Notes: generated by a model from the letters alone, not told the origin. A DNA stretch of 42,539 bases from Micromonospora sicca (GCF_003172935.1 NZ_QGKS01000504.1:1-42539), one strand, 5' to 3'; shown: positions 8,240 to 18,670, counted from the stretch's first letter. Made by a program: numbers and translations.

Positions 8240-8857
8240 ATGACGAACGCCGACATGTGGTTCGACCCGCGCTGCCCGTGGGCCTGGAACGCCTCCCGCT
8301 GGCTGCTGGAGGTGGAGCGCGTCCGGGAGGTACGGCTCCGCTTCCACGTGCTCAGCCTCACCGTGCTCAACGACGGCCGGGACGGCCTCGACGAGTGGTA
8401 CCGCGAGTGGCTCAGGCCCGGCCTCGGCCCGGTGCGGGTGGCGATCGCCGCCGAGCAGAAGTTCGGCAACGAGGTGCTGCGCGATCTCTACACCGCGCTG
8501 GGCAACCGGATCCACCACGACCGCGCCCCGATCGGTCGCGACCTGTACGTCGCGGCGCTGGCCGAGGTGGGCCTCCCGGTCGAACTGGCCGACGCGGCCG
8601 ACTCCACCGAGCACGACGAGGCGCTGCTGGCCAGCCACCGCGCCGGGCTGGAGCCGGTCGGCGAGGACCTGGGCACCCCCGCCATCCACGTCACCGACGA
8701 CGCCGGTCGGCGCAACGCCTTCTTCGGGCCGGTGGTCGCGCCGATCCCACGCGGGGAGGACGCCGGGCGGCTCTGGGACGGCGTGCTGCTCGTCGCCGGC
8801 ACCGACGGCTTCTTCGAGCTGAAGCGGGCGCGTACCCGCCGGCCGATCGAGCACTGA
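8240..8857 (+). CDS. DsbA-family protein, Rv2466c (mycothiol nitroreductase)-like, with CPWA active site
   Basis: A 205-aa thioredoxin-fold protein of the DsbA/FrnE group. The N-terminus MWFDPRCPWAWNASRWLLEV aligns by eye with the mycobacterial mycothiol-dependent reductase Rv2466c, whose motif is CPWC. Here the motif is C12-P-W-A15, so the second cysteine is missing while the nucleophilic one is kept. Later family blocks are present (GNRIHHD, GTPAIHV, FFGPVVAPIPRG). The ATG follows AGGAGGG at 8221-8227 with a rather long 12-nt spacing; no other in-frame start lies between. A monothiol mechanism using mycothiol is plausible (inference). Confidence 0.82.
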   Translation: MTNADMWFDPRCPWAWNASRWLLEVERVREVRLRFHVLSLTVLNDGRDGLDEWYREWLRPGLGPVRVAIAAEQKFGNEVLRDLYTALGNRIHHDRAPIGRDLYVAALAEVGLPVELADAADSTEHDEALLASHRAGLEPVGEDLGTPAIHVTDDAGRRNAFFGPVVAPIPRGEDAGRLWDGVLLVAGTDGFFELKRARTRRPIEH

Positions 8858-8907
8858 GCGCTGCCCGATCGACTCCGGCCACCGCCCGGACCGGGCGCCG
8901 CCCGGCA

Positions 8908-9675
8908 TCACCACTCGACCGGCAGCGGCACCGGGCGCTTGGCCACCCGGTCGTCCCCCGAGGACCGGCCGCGCAGGTGCCGGGCCAGCCACGGCAGCAG
9001 GTGCCGCCGGGTCCACGCCAGCTCGGCCCGGACCACCTCGTGGCGGGGCCGGCGGACGGCCGCCGGCAGCGGGTGCGACCAGGAGTCGTCGTACCCGGGC
9101 AGGCCGGCGGTGTGCGCCAACGCGGCGGCGATCCGTTCGTGCCCGGCGCTGTTGGCGTGCAGCCGGTCGTCGCTCCACAGGCGCGGGTCCGAGGCCACCG
9201 GGTGCGCCCCCAGGTCCAGCAGGGTGGCGCCGGTCTCGGTGGTGACCGCCCGGACCGCCGCGTTGAACGCCGCCACCCGGCCGCGCAGCGGTCGGGCCAG
9301 CGGCATCACCGGCGCCGGATCGGGCAGGGTGAAGGTGAGCACGGTGGCCCCCTGGCCGACCAGGGCCCGCTGCATCGCGCCGACGTCCTCGGCGATCCGG
9401 TCGGCGTCGAACGCCGGCCGGAGCACGTCGTTCATCCCGGCCACCACGGTCGCCAGGTCCGGCGCCAGCTCCAGCGCCACCGGCAGCTGCTCCGCCCGGA
9501 TCCGCGCGGTGGTCCGGCCGCGGATGGCCAGGTTGGCGTACTCGAGGCCGCCCTGCGCGCGGGCCACCGCCAGGGCGAACCGGTCCGCCCAGCCCCGGTA
9601 GCCGCCGTTGCCGTCCGGGTCGTCCAGCCCCTCGGTGGTGCTGTCGCCGATCGCCACGTACCGCTGCCACAACAT
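8908..9675 (-). CDS. SGNH/GDSL-family esterase or lipase
   Basis: A 255-aa hydrolase of the SGNH superfamily. Block I is GDSTTEG (residues 10-16, nucleophile S12). The block II glycine is in LAIRGRT (near G53), block III is GMND (80-83, N82), and the block V catalytic pair is D170-R-L-H173. No signal peptide precedes block I, which starts at residue 6, so the enzyme is probably cytoplasmic. The natural substrate is unknown. It is convergent with the DsbA-like gene across 50 bases of GC-rich sequence containing only short weak inverted repeats. Confidence 0.9.
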   Translation of the reverse strand: MLWQRYVAIGDSTTEGLDDPDGNGGYRGWADRFALAVARAQGGLEYANLAIRGRTTARIRAEQLPVALELAPDLATVVAGMNDVLRPAFDADRIAEDVGAMQRALVGQGATVLTFTLPDPAPVMPLARPLRGRVAAFNAAVRAVTTETGATLLDLGAHPVASDPRLWSDDRLHANSAGHERIAAALAHTAGLPGYDDSWSHPLPAAVRRPRHEVVRAELAWTRRHLLPWLARHLRGRSSGDDRVAKRPVPLPVEW

Positions 9676-9833
9676 GGCCGCCAGCTTAGGACCGTCCCTC
9701 GCCCGGGCTCAGCGGCCTGGTCGACGGCGAGCGTCACCTGCCCGGCGATCCACCGCTGGACCTGGTGTCGCCGCTGCTGTTCCGGTGTGCCGAGAACAGC
9801 CTTGACAAGCCCTGACGCTGAGGCGGGAGAGGT

Positions 9834-10946
9834 TCAGAGCCAGCCGGAGCGGCGGAACAACCGGTACAGGGTGACCGCGGCCAGGGCCATCAGCAGCAGG
9901 GCCGCCGCGTAGCCGTACCGCCAGCCCAGCTCGGGCATGTGAGCGAAGTTCATGCCGTAGATCCCGGCCACCGCGGTCTGGGTGGCGGCAATCGCCGCCC
10001 AGGCGGCGATCTTGCGCATGTCGTTGTTCTGGTCGACGGCGAGCTGCGCGAGGCGGGACTGCAGGATCGAGTTGAGCAGGTCGTCGTACCCGCCGATCCG
10101 GTCGACCGCCCGGGTCAGCCGCGCCTCCACGTCGACGAACCAGCGCTGCAATGCCGGCGGCGGCCCGCCGTCGCGCCGCTCGACCAGGTCCCGCAGGGGC
10201 GCCTGCAACGGCAGCACCGCCCGTTTGAACTCCACCACCTCGCGCTTGAGCTGGTAGATGTGCTGGATGTCGGCGCTGCCGTCGCGGGCGAAGACGCTCT
10301 CCTCGACGCGTTCCAGGTCCCGTTCCAGGTGCCCGGAGACCTCCAGGTAGAGCTCCACCATCCGGGCGCAGACCGCGTACGCCACCGCCCACGGTCCCTC
10401 GGCCAGCACACCCGCACGGCGCTGGATGTCCTCCCGGACCGGGGCGAGGGCGCCGGCCGCGCCGTGCCGGACGGTGATCACGAAGCGGTCGCCGAGGAAG
10501 ACCATCACGTCCCCGGTGTCGATCACCTCGGAGGTGTCAGTCAGTTCGGTGTGCTCGACGTAACCGGCGGTGCGCAGCACCAGCAGGGTGACGTCGCCGT
10601 GCCGCTGGACGGTGGGGCGGTGCCCGTCGGCGAGGGCCTGCGCCACGCTGAGCTCGTCCAGCCCGAAGGTGCGGCCGACCGCCGCCATCACCGCCGCCCC
10701 CGGCTCGTGCAGGCCCAACCAGACGAAGGAGCGCCGGGTGCGCCGGCTGCGCGCGTACGCGTCGGCGTAGTGTGGGCGCCCCGGCTCCCGCTTTCCGTTG
10801 ACGTAGACGGCGCAGTCCACCACGGCGTCGGGGTTGGACCGTCGGGCGGCCGGCGTGGCCGCCGCGTCGGCCGGGCGGCCGAGCAACCGACCGAGCAGGG
10901 CGGGAAGCCGGGGGCCCCGCCGGGTCCGTACCGCCGACCGGTCCAC
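9834..10946 (-). CDS. CorA-family magnesium/divalent cation transporter
   Basis: A 370-aa CorA-like transporter with the usual architecture: a large N-terminal cytoplasmic alpha/beta domain, a long helical stalk and two C-terminal membrane helices. The signature GMN (residues 331-333, in GIYGMNFAHMPEL) ends the first helix; the second is AALLLMALAAVTLYRLF, followed by a short basic tail. The GTG start is preceded by GGAGGTGCGCG, giving good spacing. CorA proteins form homopentameric channels for Mg2+, sometimes Co2+ or Zn2+. The gene stands alone; the 158 bases between it and the esterase gene show nothing recognisable. Confidence 0.92.
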   Translation of the reverse strand: MDRSAVRTRRGPRLPALLGRLLGRPADAAATPAARRSNPDAVVDCAVYVNGKREPGRPHYADAYARSRRTRRSFVWLGLHEPGAAVMAAVGRTFGLDELSVAQALADGHRPTVQRHGDVTLLVLRTAGYVEHTELTDTSEVIDTGDVMVFLGDRFVITVRHGAAGALAPVREDIQRRAGVLAEGPWAVAYAVCARMVELYLEVSGHLERDLERVEESVFARDGSADIQHIYQLKREVVEFKRAVLPLQAPLRDLVERRDGGPPPALQRWFVDVEARLTRAVDRIGGYDDLLNSILQSRLAQLAVDQNNDMRKIAAWAAIAATQTAVAGIYGMNFAHMPELGWRYGYAAALLLMALAAVTLYRLFRRSGWL

Positions 10947-11007
10947 CGCGCACCTCCGCCCCGCCGGGAACTGACGGCCTACCGTACGGCACGTGCCGTC
11001 GGTGCGG

Positions 11008-11727
11008 TCAGTGCGTGGCCGTGGCGAAGACGACGATGTTGTCGGGGTAGCTGCCGGTGCGGGGGTTGAACCGGCCGCCGCAGGTGATCAGCCGCAGCCG
11101 GGCCGCGGAGTCGCCGCCGTACACCCGCTCGGTGGGGAAGCGCTCCTTCGGGTACGCCCCCACACCGTCCACGGTGAACGTCGCCTGCCGGCCGTCGGCC
11201 CGGGCGACCTGGATGAGGTCGCCGGGCTGGAGCCGGCCGAGGTCGAAGAAGACGGCCGGACCGGTCTGCGAGTCGACGTGCCCGACCAGGACGGCGTTGC
11301 CGGCCTCGCCCGGGGTTGGACCGCGGCGGTACCAGCCGGCCACCTCCGGATGGTCCAGCGGCGGCACCTCCAGGGCGCCGTCGTCGTCGGTGGCGACCGG
11401 GACGATCTCCGCCCGGACGCCGATGCGGGGGATGGCGATCCGGACCGGTTCGGACCGGGGAAGCACCGGCCCGGGCGAGCTGGACCGTTCGGAGGTCGGG
11501 GCGGCCGAGGCTCCGGGCTGCGGCGGCCGGTTCGCGGTGGTGCCGAGGCCGGCGGCGACCAGGCCGGCCCCGGTCGCGCCGGTCAGCGTGACCGCCGCGA
11601 CCACCGCGGCGGTGCGAGCCCGCGACAAGCCGCGCTCGGGGTTGCGCTGGGGCGACAGGTTCCCACCTCCGTCCGACGTGGGCGTGGTGCCCGCGCCGGT
11701 CACGCCGGCGCGGGCACCCTCGCACAA
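11008..11727 (-). CDS. Class F/E-type sortase
   Basis: A membrane-anchored transpeptidase of the sortase fold. Numbering from the TTG at 11727 (239 aa), there is one N-terminal membrane helix (about 38-62), a Pro/Ser-rich linker and the sortase beta-barrel. Catalytic H150 lies in LVGHVDSQTG and C216 in LRLITCGGRF; the catalytic Arg is R219 or R223. The true start is uncertain. The TTG lies upstream of a strong hairpin (11687-11717), which would then be inside the coding region. A GGAGGT site sits seven bases before an in-frame CTG (after GGGAAC, near 11657), giving a shorter protein starting at SPQRNPERGL. The gene lies directly downstream of a secreted protein that could be its substrate. 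Confidence 0.87.
   Translation of the reverse strand: MCEGARAGVTGAGTTPTSDGGGNLSPQRNPERGLSRARTAAVVAAVTLTGATGAGLVAAGLGTTANRPPQPGASAAPTSERSSSPGPVLPRSEPVRIAIPRIGVRAEIVPVATDDDGALEVPPLDHPEVAGWYRRGPTPGEAGNAVLVGHVDSQTGPAVFFDLGRLQPGDLIQVARADGRQATFTVDGVGAYPKERFPTERVYGGDSAARLRLITCGGRFNPRTGSYPDNIVVFATATH
11687..11717. terminator. 13-bp hairpin between secreted protein and sortase
   Basis: A perfect inverted repeat with arms GTGCCCGCGCCGG (11687-11699) and its complement (11705-11717) around a 5-nt loop. On the minus strand it falls 32 bases after the secreted-protein stop and before the likely sortase ribosome site. It could be an attenuating terminator that sets substrate-to-sortase ratio. Confidence 0.6.
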
Positions 11728-11748
11728 GGGATGGTGTGTGGCGGCGTC

Positions 11749-12237
11749 TCAGGCGACGACGGAGGCGCGGCGCCGGCGGCGCAGCAGCACGTACGTCCCG
11801 CCGGCGACTGCCCCGGCGGCGAGCGCACCGCCCGCGACGAGGACGCCGGCGTCCGGTCCCTGGCCGCCGCCGCCGGCCGGCGCGCCGCCGATCGGGGTGA
11901 CGGTGAACTGGGCGGAGCCGCCGCTGCTGCCGTCGCCGCAGGTCGTGGTGACCGTGTACGTCCCGAGGGTGAACCCGGCGGTGAAGAGTTCGGCGCTCAG
12001 GCCGCCGCCCGCCGCCGCGGTCGTGGACCGGACGTTCTCGTCCCGGTTCGGTCCGGTGACGCGGAAGATCGCGTCACCCACGTTCGGGTTGCAGGTCGTG
12101 GTGAGCACGACGGTCCCGCCGACCGGGGTGGTCGCTGGTGAGACGGTGGTGGTTTGCGCGAGCGCGGCGGCCGGGAGCAGGAGTGCGCCGAGGCCCACGC
12201 CGACCGCCGCCGATCCGAGAATTCTCTGTGCCTTCAT
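11749..12237 (-). CDS. Secreted, probably sortase-anchored surface protein with GPDAG tail
   Basis: A 162-aa exported protein. Residues 1-27 form a signal peptide ending ALA|QT. The middle is an Ig-like beta-sandwich-type domain rich in Thr and Val, with two cysteines (TTCNPN and TTTCGDG) that may form a disulfide. The C-terminus has the tripartite layout of a sortase substrate: Gly/Pro linker, G-P-D-A-G (127-131), hydrophobic helix (about 132-152) and RRRRR. GPDAG occupies the place of LPDTG but replaces the first Leu and the Thr. The ATG is preceded by GAGGGA. Its immediate downstream neighbour is a sortase, so the two probably function as a pair (inference). No function of the displayed domain is recognised. 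Confidence 0.78.
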   Translation of the reverse strand: MKAQRILGSAAVGVGLGALLLPAAALAQTTTVSPATTPVGGTVVLTTTCNPNVGDAIFRVTGPNRDENVRSTTAAAGGGLSAELFTAGFTLGTYTVTTTCGDGSSGGSAQFTVTPIGGAPAGGGGQGPDAGVLVAGGALAAGAVAGGTYVLLRRRRRASVVA

Positions 12238-12851
12238 CCGCGTCTTCCCTCACTTTTCGTCCGCTGTCTGCGTGGGACGTCGTTCGGGTGGCCAACTCCG
12301 TGACTAGCACCGGTGTGGCCAACACTAGGAGGGTTGGGTTGCCCGTCCGGCGTAAATGAGAAATCTTCGTTGCCGTCACGTGTTCCCCCTCCCGCCGGGG
12401 AGCGGCGGAAATGCCCACCCAGGACGGCCGTAACGCCCTGGAGCTCTGGTTCCTCCTGGGCCGTCCGTGGCGATCTGCGCCCCGCGGGCTCGTCGCGGCC
12501 GTGTGCCCGGTGCGACCGCTCCTGTCCTCGATGTCGGAAACCCGGACGCGGGTCCGGTGACACCGGTGCCGCCGATTTCGCCGGCCGGCGCCCGAGGGTC
12601 AGCCCGCGCGACCGACCGGCGGGCGACAGTGGCCGGTGCCGGCGCCGACCCGGGGGCGCCGTACGTCCAGAATGGAGGGTCAAAGGTGCCGGGCAGCCGC
12701 TCGCCGCCCGGAAGGCACCGTTCGCCGCACCGGGCCGACCGCTCCCGGTGGCTGTGCCGTCACTCAGGTCGCGGCCCCGACCAGCGAGAACTACAGTCGG
12801 CAGGAGCACACCGGATAGATCGCGACACATGTCACGGTGAGGAGCGAGCCG
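12238..12851. other. 614-bp divergent intergenic region with repeats
   Basis: The region separates the surface-protein gene (minus) from malate synthase (plus) and must carry both promoters. A direct repeat GTGGCCAAC at 12288-12296 and 12315-12323 (27-nt period) lies 50-90 bases upstream of the surface-protein start. An inverted pair GGACGGCC/GGCCGTCC lies at 12422-12429 and 12459-12466. An AT-richer patch sits at 12350-12370. Open frames across the region lack ribosome sites and recognisable products. Confidence 0.5.
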
Positions 12852-14435
<1,584 letters not shown>

Positions 14436-14460
14436 CCGACAACCGACGCGGAGGTGGGCG

Positions 14461-15933
14461 ATGAGCACGACCACGACGGACCTGACCGCCCTCGCCGCCG
14501 CGCTGCGGGCCGCCGTCGGCGCCGACCGGGTGCTCAGCGACCGGCAGGAGCTGCGCACCTACGAGTGCGACGGGCTGGCCCAGTACAAGGTGGTGCCGGC
14601 CCTCGTCGCGCTGCCCGCCGACGCCGCGCAGTGCGCCGCGGTGGTCCGGGCCTGCGTCGCCGCCGGCGCGCCGTTCGTGGCCCGCGGCTCCGGCACCGGG
14701 CTCTCCGGAGGTGCGCTGCCGCACGCCGACGGGGTCCTGATCGTCACCTCGCAGATGCGGGACATCCTGGAGGTCGCGCCCTCCGACGAGCGGGCCGTGG
14801 TGCAGCCGGGCGTGATCAACCTCGCGGTGAGCCGGGCCGCGAACCCGCACGGCTGGTACTACGCGCCCGACCCGTCCAGCCAGCAGATCTGCTCGATCGG
14901 CGGCAACGTGGCGGAGAACTCGGGCGGCGCGCACTGCCTCAAGTACGGCTTCACCACCAACCACGTCACCGGCGTCGAGCTGGTCACCCCCGACGGCGAC
15001 CGGGTACGCCTCGGCGGCCGCGCCCCCGACGCCCCCGGCTACGACCTGCTCGGCGCGTTCGTCGGCTCGGAGGGCACCCTCGGCATCGCCACCGAGGTGA
15101 CCGTCCGGCTGACCCGGCTGCCCGAGTCGGTGCGGACGCTGCTCGCCGCCTTCGACAGCACCGACCAGGCCGGCGCGGCGACGTCGGCCATCATCGCGGC
15201 CGGGGTGGTGCCGGCGGCGGTGGAGATGATGGACGCACTCGCCATCTCCGCCGCCGAGGCGGCCGTGCACTGTGGCTACCCGCCCGGCGCCGGGGCGGTG
15301 CTCATCGTCGAGCTGGACGGGCCGGAGCCGGAGGTGGCCGCCCAGTTCGACCAGGTCGAGCGGCTCTGCCGGGACAACCGGGCGTTCGAGATCCGGATCG
15401 CCGCCGACGACGTCGAGCGGGCGCTGTTCTGGAAGGGCCGCAAGTCCGCGTTCGCCGCCGTCGGCCGGATCAGCCCCGACTACATCGTCCAGGACGGGGT
15501 GATCCCGCGGACCGCCCTGCCCGAGGTGCTGCGCCGCATCGGTGAGCTCTCCGCCGAACGCGGCATCCGGGTCGCCAACGTCTTCCACGCCGGCGACGGC
15601 AACCTCCACCCCCTGGTGCTCTTCGACGCCGCGGTCGAGGGGCAGACCGAACGCGCCGAGGAGGTCTCCGGGGCGATCCTCGACCTCTGCGTCCGGCACG
15701 GCGGCTCGATCACCGGCGAGCACGGCGTCGGCATGGACAAGGCGAAGTACATGCCGCGGATGTTCACCGCCGACGACCTGGACACCATGCAACTGCTGCG
15801 CTGCGCGTTCGACCCGGCCGGGCTGGCCAACCCGGGCAAGGTGTTCCCGACGCCGCGGCTCTGCGGCGAGGTCCCCGGCCGGCGCAAAGGGGTCCACCCC
15901 GCGCAGGAGGCCGGCCTGGCGGAGGTGTTCTGA
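14461..15933 (+). CDS. glcD: Glycolate oxidase FAD subunit GlcD
   Basis: FAD-linked oxidase of 490 aa in the GlcD/D-lactate dehydrogenase family, the catalytic subunit that oxidises glycolate to glyoxylate. The PCMH-type FAD domain contains FVARGSGTGLSGGALP, IGGNVAENSGGAHCLKYG and GSEGTLGIATEVTVRL. The C-terminal cap has HAGDGNLHPLV and TGEHGVGMDKAKYM, the active-site region of the family. A GGAGG site is placed six bases before the ATG. The TGA overlaps the ATG of the next gene (TGATG). With the GlcE- and GlcF-like genes following in order, this is a complete three-subunit glycolate dehydrogenase; D-lactate oxidation is a possible alternative. Confidence 0.92.
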   Translation: MSTTTTDLTALAAALRAAVGADRVLSDRQELRTYECDGLAQYKVVPALVALPADAAQCAAVVRACVAAGAPFVARGSGTGLSGGALPHADGVLIVTSQMRDILEVAPSDERAVVQPGVINLAVSRAANPHGWYYAPDPSSQQICSIGGNVAENSGGAHCLKYGFTTNHVTGVELVTPDGDRVRLGGRAPDAPGYDLLGAFVGSEGTLGIATEVTVRLTRLPESVRTLLAAFDSTDQAGAATSAIIAAGVVPAAVEMMDALAISAAEAAVHCGYPPGAGAVLIVELDGPEPEVAAQFDQVERLCRDNRAFEIRIAADDVERALFWKGRKSAFAAVGRISPDYIVQDGVIPRTALPEVLRRIGELSAERGIRVANVFHAGDGNLHPLVLFDAAVEGQTERAEEVSGAILDLCVRHGGSITGEHGVGMDKAKYMPRMFTADDLDTMQLLRCAFDPAGLANPGKVFPTPRLCGEVPGRRKGVHPAQEAGLAEVF

Positions 15934-17267
15934 TGCCCGCCGACGCGATCCTCGACCGCCTCCGTGCGGCCGCCGACGGAACGACCACGACCGATGGTCG
16001 GCACACCGACGGCCTGCCGTCGCAGGCCGCGGCCGGCCGGACCGACAACCCGGACGGCCCCGAGCCGGTCCGGCCCGCCGGTGAGCAGGACGCGATCGCA
16101 GGGGTGCCGGCCCGCTACGTCGCCATGCCCCGGGACACCGCCCAGGCCGCTGCCTTGCTGCGCGCGGCCGCCGCCCTCGACCTGGCCGTGACGTTCCGCG
16201 GCGGCGGGACGAAACAGGATTGGGCAAGCCCGCCGCGCCGCCTCGACCTGATCGTCGACACCACCGCGCTGGCGGGGGTGGTCGAGCACGCCGCCGGTGA
16301 CCTGATCACCGTGGTCCGGGCCGGCACCGGCCTCGACGCGCTCGCCGCCGCGCTGGCCGCGGCGGGCCAGCAACTCGCCCTGGACGCGCCGCTGCCCGGC
16401 GGCACCGTCGGCGGGGCGGTCGCCACCAACGCCAGCGGCCCCCGCCGGATGCTCTACGGCACCGCGCGCGACCTGCTCATCGGGGTCACCCTGGTCCGCG
16501 CCGACGGGGTGGTCGCGCACGCCGGCGGCAAGGTGGTCAAGAACGTCGCCGGCTACGACCTGGGCAAGCTGGTCACCGGCGCGTACGGCACATTGGGGCT
16601 GGTAACCGAGTGCGCGTTCCGGCTGCACCCGCTGCCGGCCGCCGCCGCGTACGTCACCCGGCGGGTCGACGACGCGGCCGAGGCGGGCCGGCTGGCCGGC
16701 ACGGTACGCGCCGCGCAGCTCGTGCCCGCCGCGCTGGAGGTGGACGCGCCGGCCGGCGGGGGAGCGGCGGTGACGGTGCTGCTGGAGGGCACCCCGGCCG
16801 GGGTGGCCGCCCGGGTCGAGGCCGCCGCGCGGCTGCTCGGCACCGACGCCACCGCCGCCGACCAGGCCCCCGAGGGCTGGGGCCGGTACCCGTGGCGGGA
16901 CGGCGACACCGGGCTGAAGCTGACCGCGGCGCTCTCCGGCGTACCGCGGCTGCTGGCCGACGCCCGCGCGGCGGCCGACCGGCACGGCGTGCCGCTCGCG
17001 CTGCGCGGCTCGGCCGGCGTCGGTGTCCTGCACGCCGGAGTGCCCGGCACGGCCGAACCGGAACGGGTCGCCGGCCTGGTCGACGCGCTGCGGGCGGCGA
17101 CCGCCGCCGTCGCCGGGCACGCCGTGGTGCTCACCGCGCCCCCGACCGTGCGGGACCGGGTCGACCTGTGGGGGCCGGTCGACGGGCTGGCGCTGATGCG
17201 CCGGGTCAAGCAGCGGTTCGACCCCGACGCCCGACTCGCGCCCGGCCGATTCGTCGGAGGGATCTGA
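15933..17267 (+). CDS. glcE: Glycolate oxidase FAD-binding subunit GlcE
   Basis: Second FAD-binding subunit, 444 aa. It starts on the ATG that overlaps the glcD stop and ends overlapping the glcF start. The FAD-domain blocks include AVTFRGGGTKQDWASPP, LPGGTVGGAVATNASGPRRM and KVVKNVAGYDLGKLVTGAYGTLG. The first 50 or so residues are an unusual low-complexity Asp/Thr/Pro/Gly-rich extension before the family domain begins at about VPARYVAMPRD, so this copy is longer than the classical GlcE. A start further downstream would remove the extension but break the coupling with glcD. Confidence 0.9.
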   Translation: MPADAILDRLRAAADGTTTTDGRHTDGLPSQAAAGRTDNPDGPEPVRPAGEQDAIAGVPARYVAMPRDTAQAAALLRAAAALDLAVTFRGGGTKQDWASPPRRLDLIVDTTALAGVVEHAAGDLITVVRAGTGLDALAAALAAAGQQLALDAPLPGGTVGGAVATNASGPRRMLYGTARDLLIGVTLVRADGVVAHAGGKVVKNVAGYDLGKLVTGAYGTLGLVTECAFRLHPLPAAAAYVTRRVDDAAEAGRLAGTVRAAQLVPAALEVDAPAGGGAAVTVLLEGTPAGVAARVEAAARLLGTDATAADQAPEGWGRYPWRDGDTGLKLTAALSGVPRLLADARAAADRHGVPLALRGSAGVGVLHAGVPGTAEPERVAGLVDALRAATAAVAGHAVVLTAPPTVRDRVDLWGPVDGLALMRRVKQRFDPDARLAPGRFVGGI

Positions 17268-18670
17268 TGACCATTCCCCAGCAGCCCGGCGAGCGTCCGG
17301 TCACCTCGCCCGGCGGCACCTTCCCGGCCACCGGGCCGCGCGACGTGCTCGGCCTGGCCGCCCAGCCGCCCGACGGGGGCGCCTTCGACGCGCACCACCC
17401 GCCCGCCGCCGAACTGATCTCCGACTGCGTGCACTGCGGTTTCTGCCTGCCCACCTGCCCCACCTACGTGCTGTGGGGCGAGGAGATGGACTCGCCCCGC
17501 GGGCGGATCTACCTGATGAAGGAGGGCCTGGAGGGCGAGCCGCTGTCCGACTCAATGGTCACCCACTTCGACCGCTGCCTCGGCTGCATGTCCTGCGTGA
17601 CCGCCTGCCCCTCCGGGGTGCGCTACGACCGGCTCATCGAGGACACCCGGCAGCAGGTCGAACGCCGGCACCGCCGGGGGCCGCGGGAGCGGGCGCTGCG
17701 CGCGGCGATCTTCGCCCTCTTCCCGTACCCGCGGCGACTGCGGCTGCTGCGCGGGCCGCTGCGCGCGTACCAGGCCAGCGGGCTGCGCCGCCTGGTCGCG
17801 CGGACCGGGCTGCTGCCCCGGCTGGCGCCCACCCTGGCGGCGCTGGAGTCGCTCGCGCCCCGCCTCGGCAGCCCCGCCCGCCTCCCGGCGCGGATGCCGG
17901 CGGTCGGGCCGCGCCGGGCCGTGGTCGGCATGCTCACCGGCTGCGTGCAGTCCGCGTTCTTCCCGGAGGTCAACGCGGCCACCGCCCGGGTGCTCGCCGC
18001 CGAGGGCTGCGACGTGGTGATCCTGCCCGACCGGCAGGGCTGCTGCGGCGCGCTGAGCGTGCACAACGGACGCGAGGAGGAGGCGCGCCGCTTCGCCCGC
18101 CGGACCCTGGACGCGTTCGCCGCCGCCGGCGTCGACTTCTTCGTGGTCAACGCGGCCGGCTGCGGCTCGACCCTGAAGGAGTACGGCGACCTGCTGCGCG
18201 ACGACGCCCGCTACGCCGCGCTCGCCGCCGACTTCGCCGGCAAGGTGCGCGACCTGTCCGAGCTCCTCGACGAACTGGGCCCGGTCGCCACCCGGCACCC
18301 GCTGCCGGTGACCGTCGCGTACCACGACGCCTGCCACCTCGCCCACGCCCAGGGCGTCCGCGCCCAGCCCCGCCGGCTGCTGCGCGACATCCCCGGGCTG
18401 GAGCTGCGGGAGATCGCCGACCCGGAGATCTGCTGCGGCTCCGCCGGGATCTGGAACGTGCTCCACCCCGGGCCGGCCGCCGAACTCGGCGACCGCAAGG
18501 CCCGGACCGTACTGGCCACCGGGGCGCGGCTGCTCGTCACCGCCAACCCCGGCTGCCTCATGCAGGTCGCCGCCTCGGTGACCCGCGCCGGCGGCGACAT
18601 CGCCCTGGCTCACACCGCCCAGGTCCTCGACGCCTCCCTCCGCGCCCGCCCGGTGGAGGAGCTGCTGTAG
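17267..18670 (+). CDS. glcF: Glycolate oxidase iron-sulfur subunit GlcF
   Basis: A 467-aa protein carrying two [4Fe-4S] motifs: C54-x2-C57-x2-C60-x3-C64-P and C104-x2-C107-x2-C110-x3-C114-P. Two C-terminal cysteine-rich CCG domains follow (QGCCGALSVHNG and EICCGSAGIWN). It moves electrons from the GlcD flavin toward the respiratory chain. The ATG overlaps the glcE stop. A leader of about 45 residues, rich in Pro and Gly, precedes the first cluster. The permease gene follows after 32 bases, which supports one operon for uptake and oxidation of glycolate or lactate. Confidence 0.92.
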   Translation: MTIPQQPGERPVTSPGGTFPATGPRDVLGLAAQPPDGGAFDAHHPPAAELISDCVHCGFCLPTCPTYVLWGEEMDSPRGRIYLMKEGLEGEPLSDSMVTHFDRCLGCMSCVTACPSGVRYDRLIEDTRQQVERRHRRGPRERALRAAIFALFPYPRRLRLLRGPLRAYQASGLRRLVARTGLLPRLAPTLAALESLAPRLGSPARLPARMPAVGPRRAVVGMLTGCVQSAFFPEVNAATARVLAAEGCDVVILPDRQGCCGALSVHNGREEEARRFARRTLDAFAAAGVDFFVVNAAGCGSTLKEYGDLLRDDARYAALAADFAGKVRDLSELLDELGPVATRHPLPVTVAYHDACHLAHAQGVRAQPRRLLRDIPGLELREIADPEICCGSAGIWNVLHPGPAAELGDRKARTVLATGARLLVTANPGCLMQVAASVTRAGGDIALAHTAQVLDASLRARPVEELL

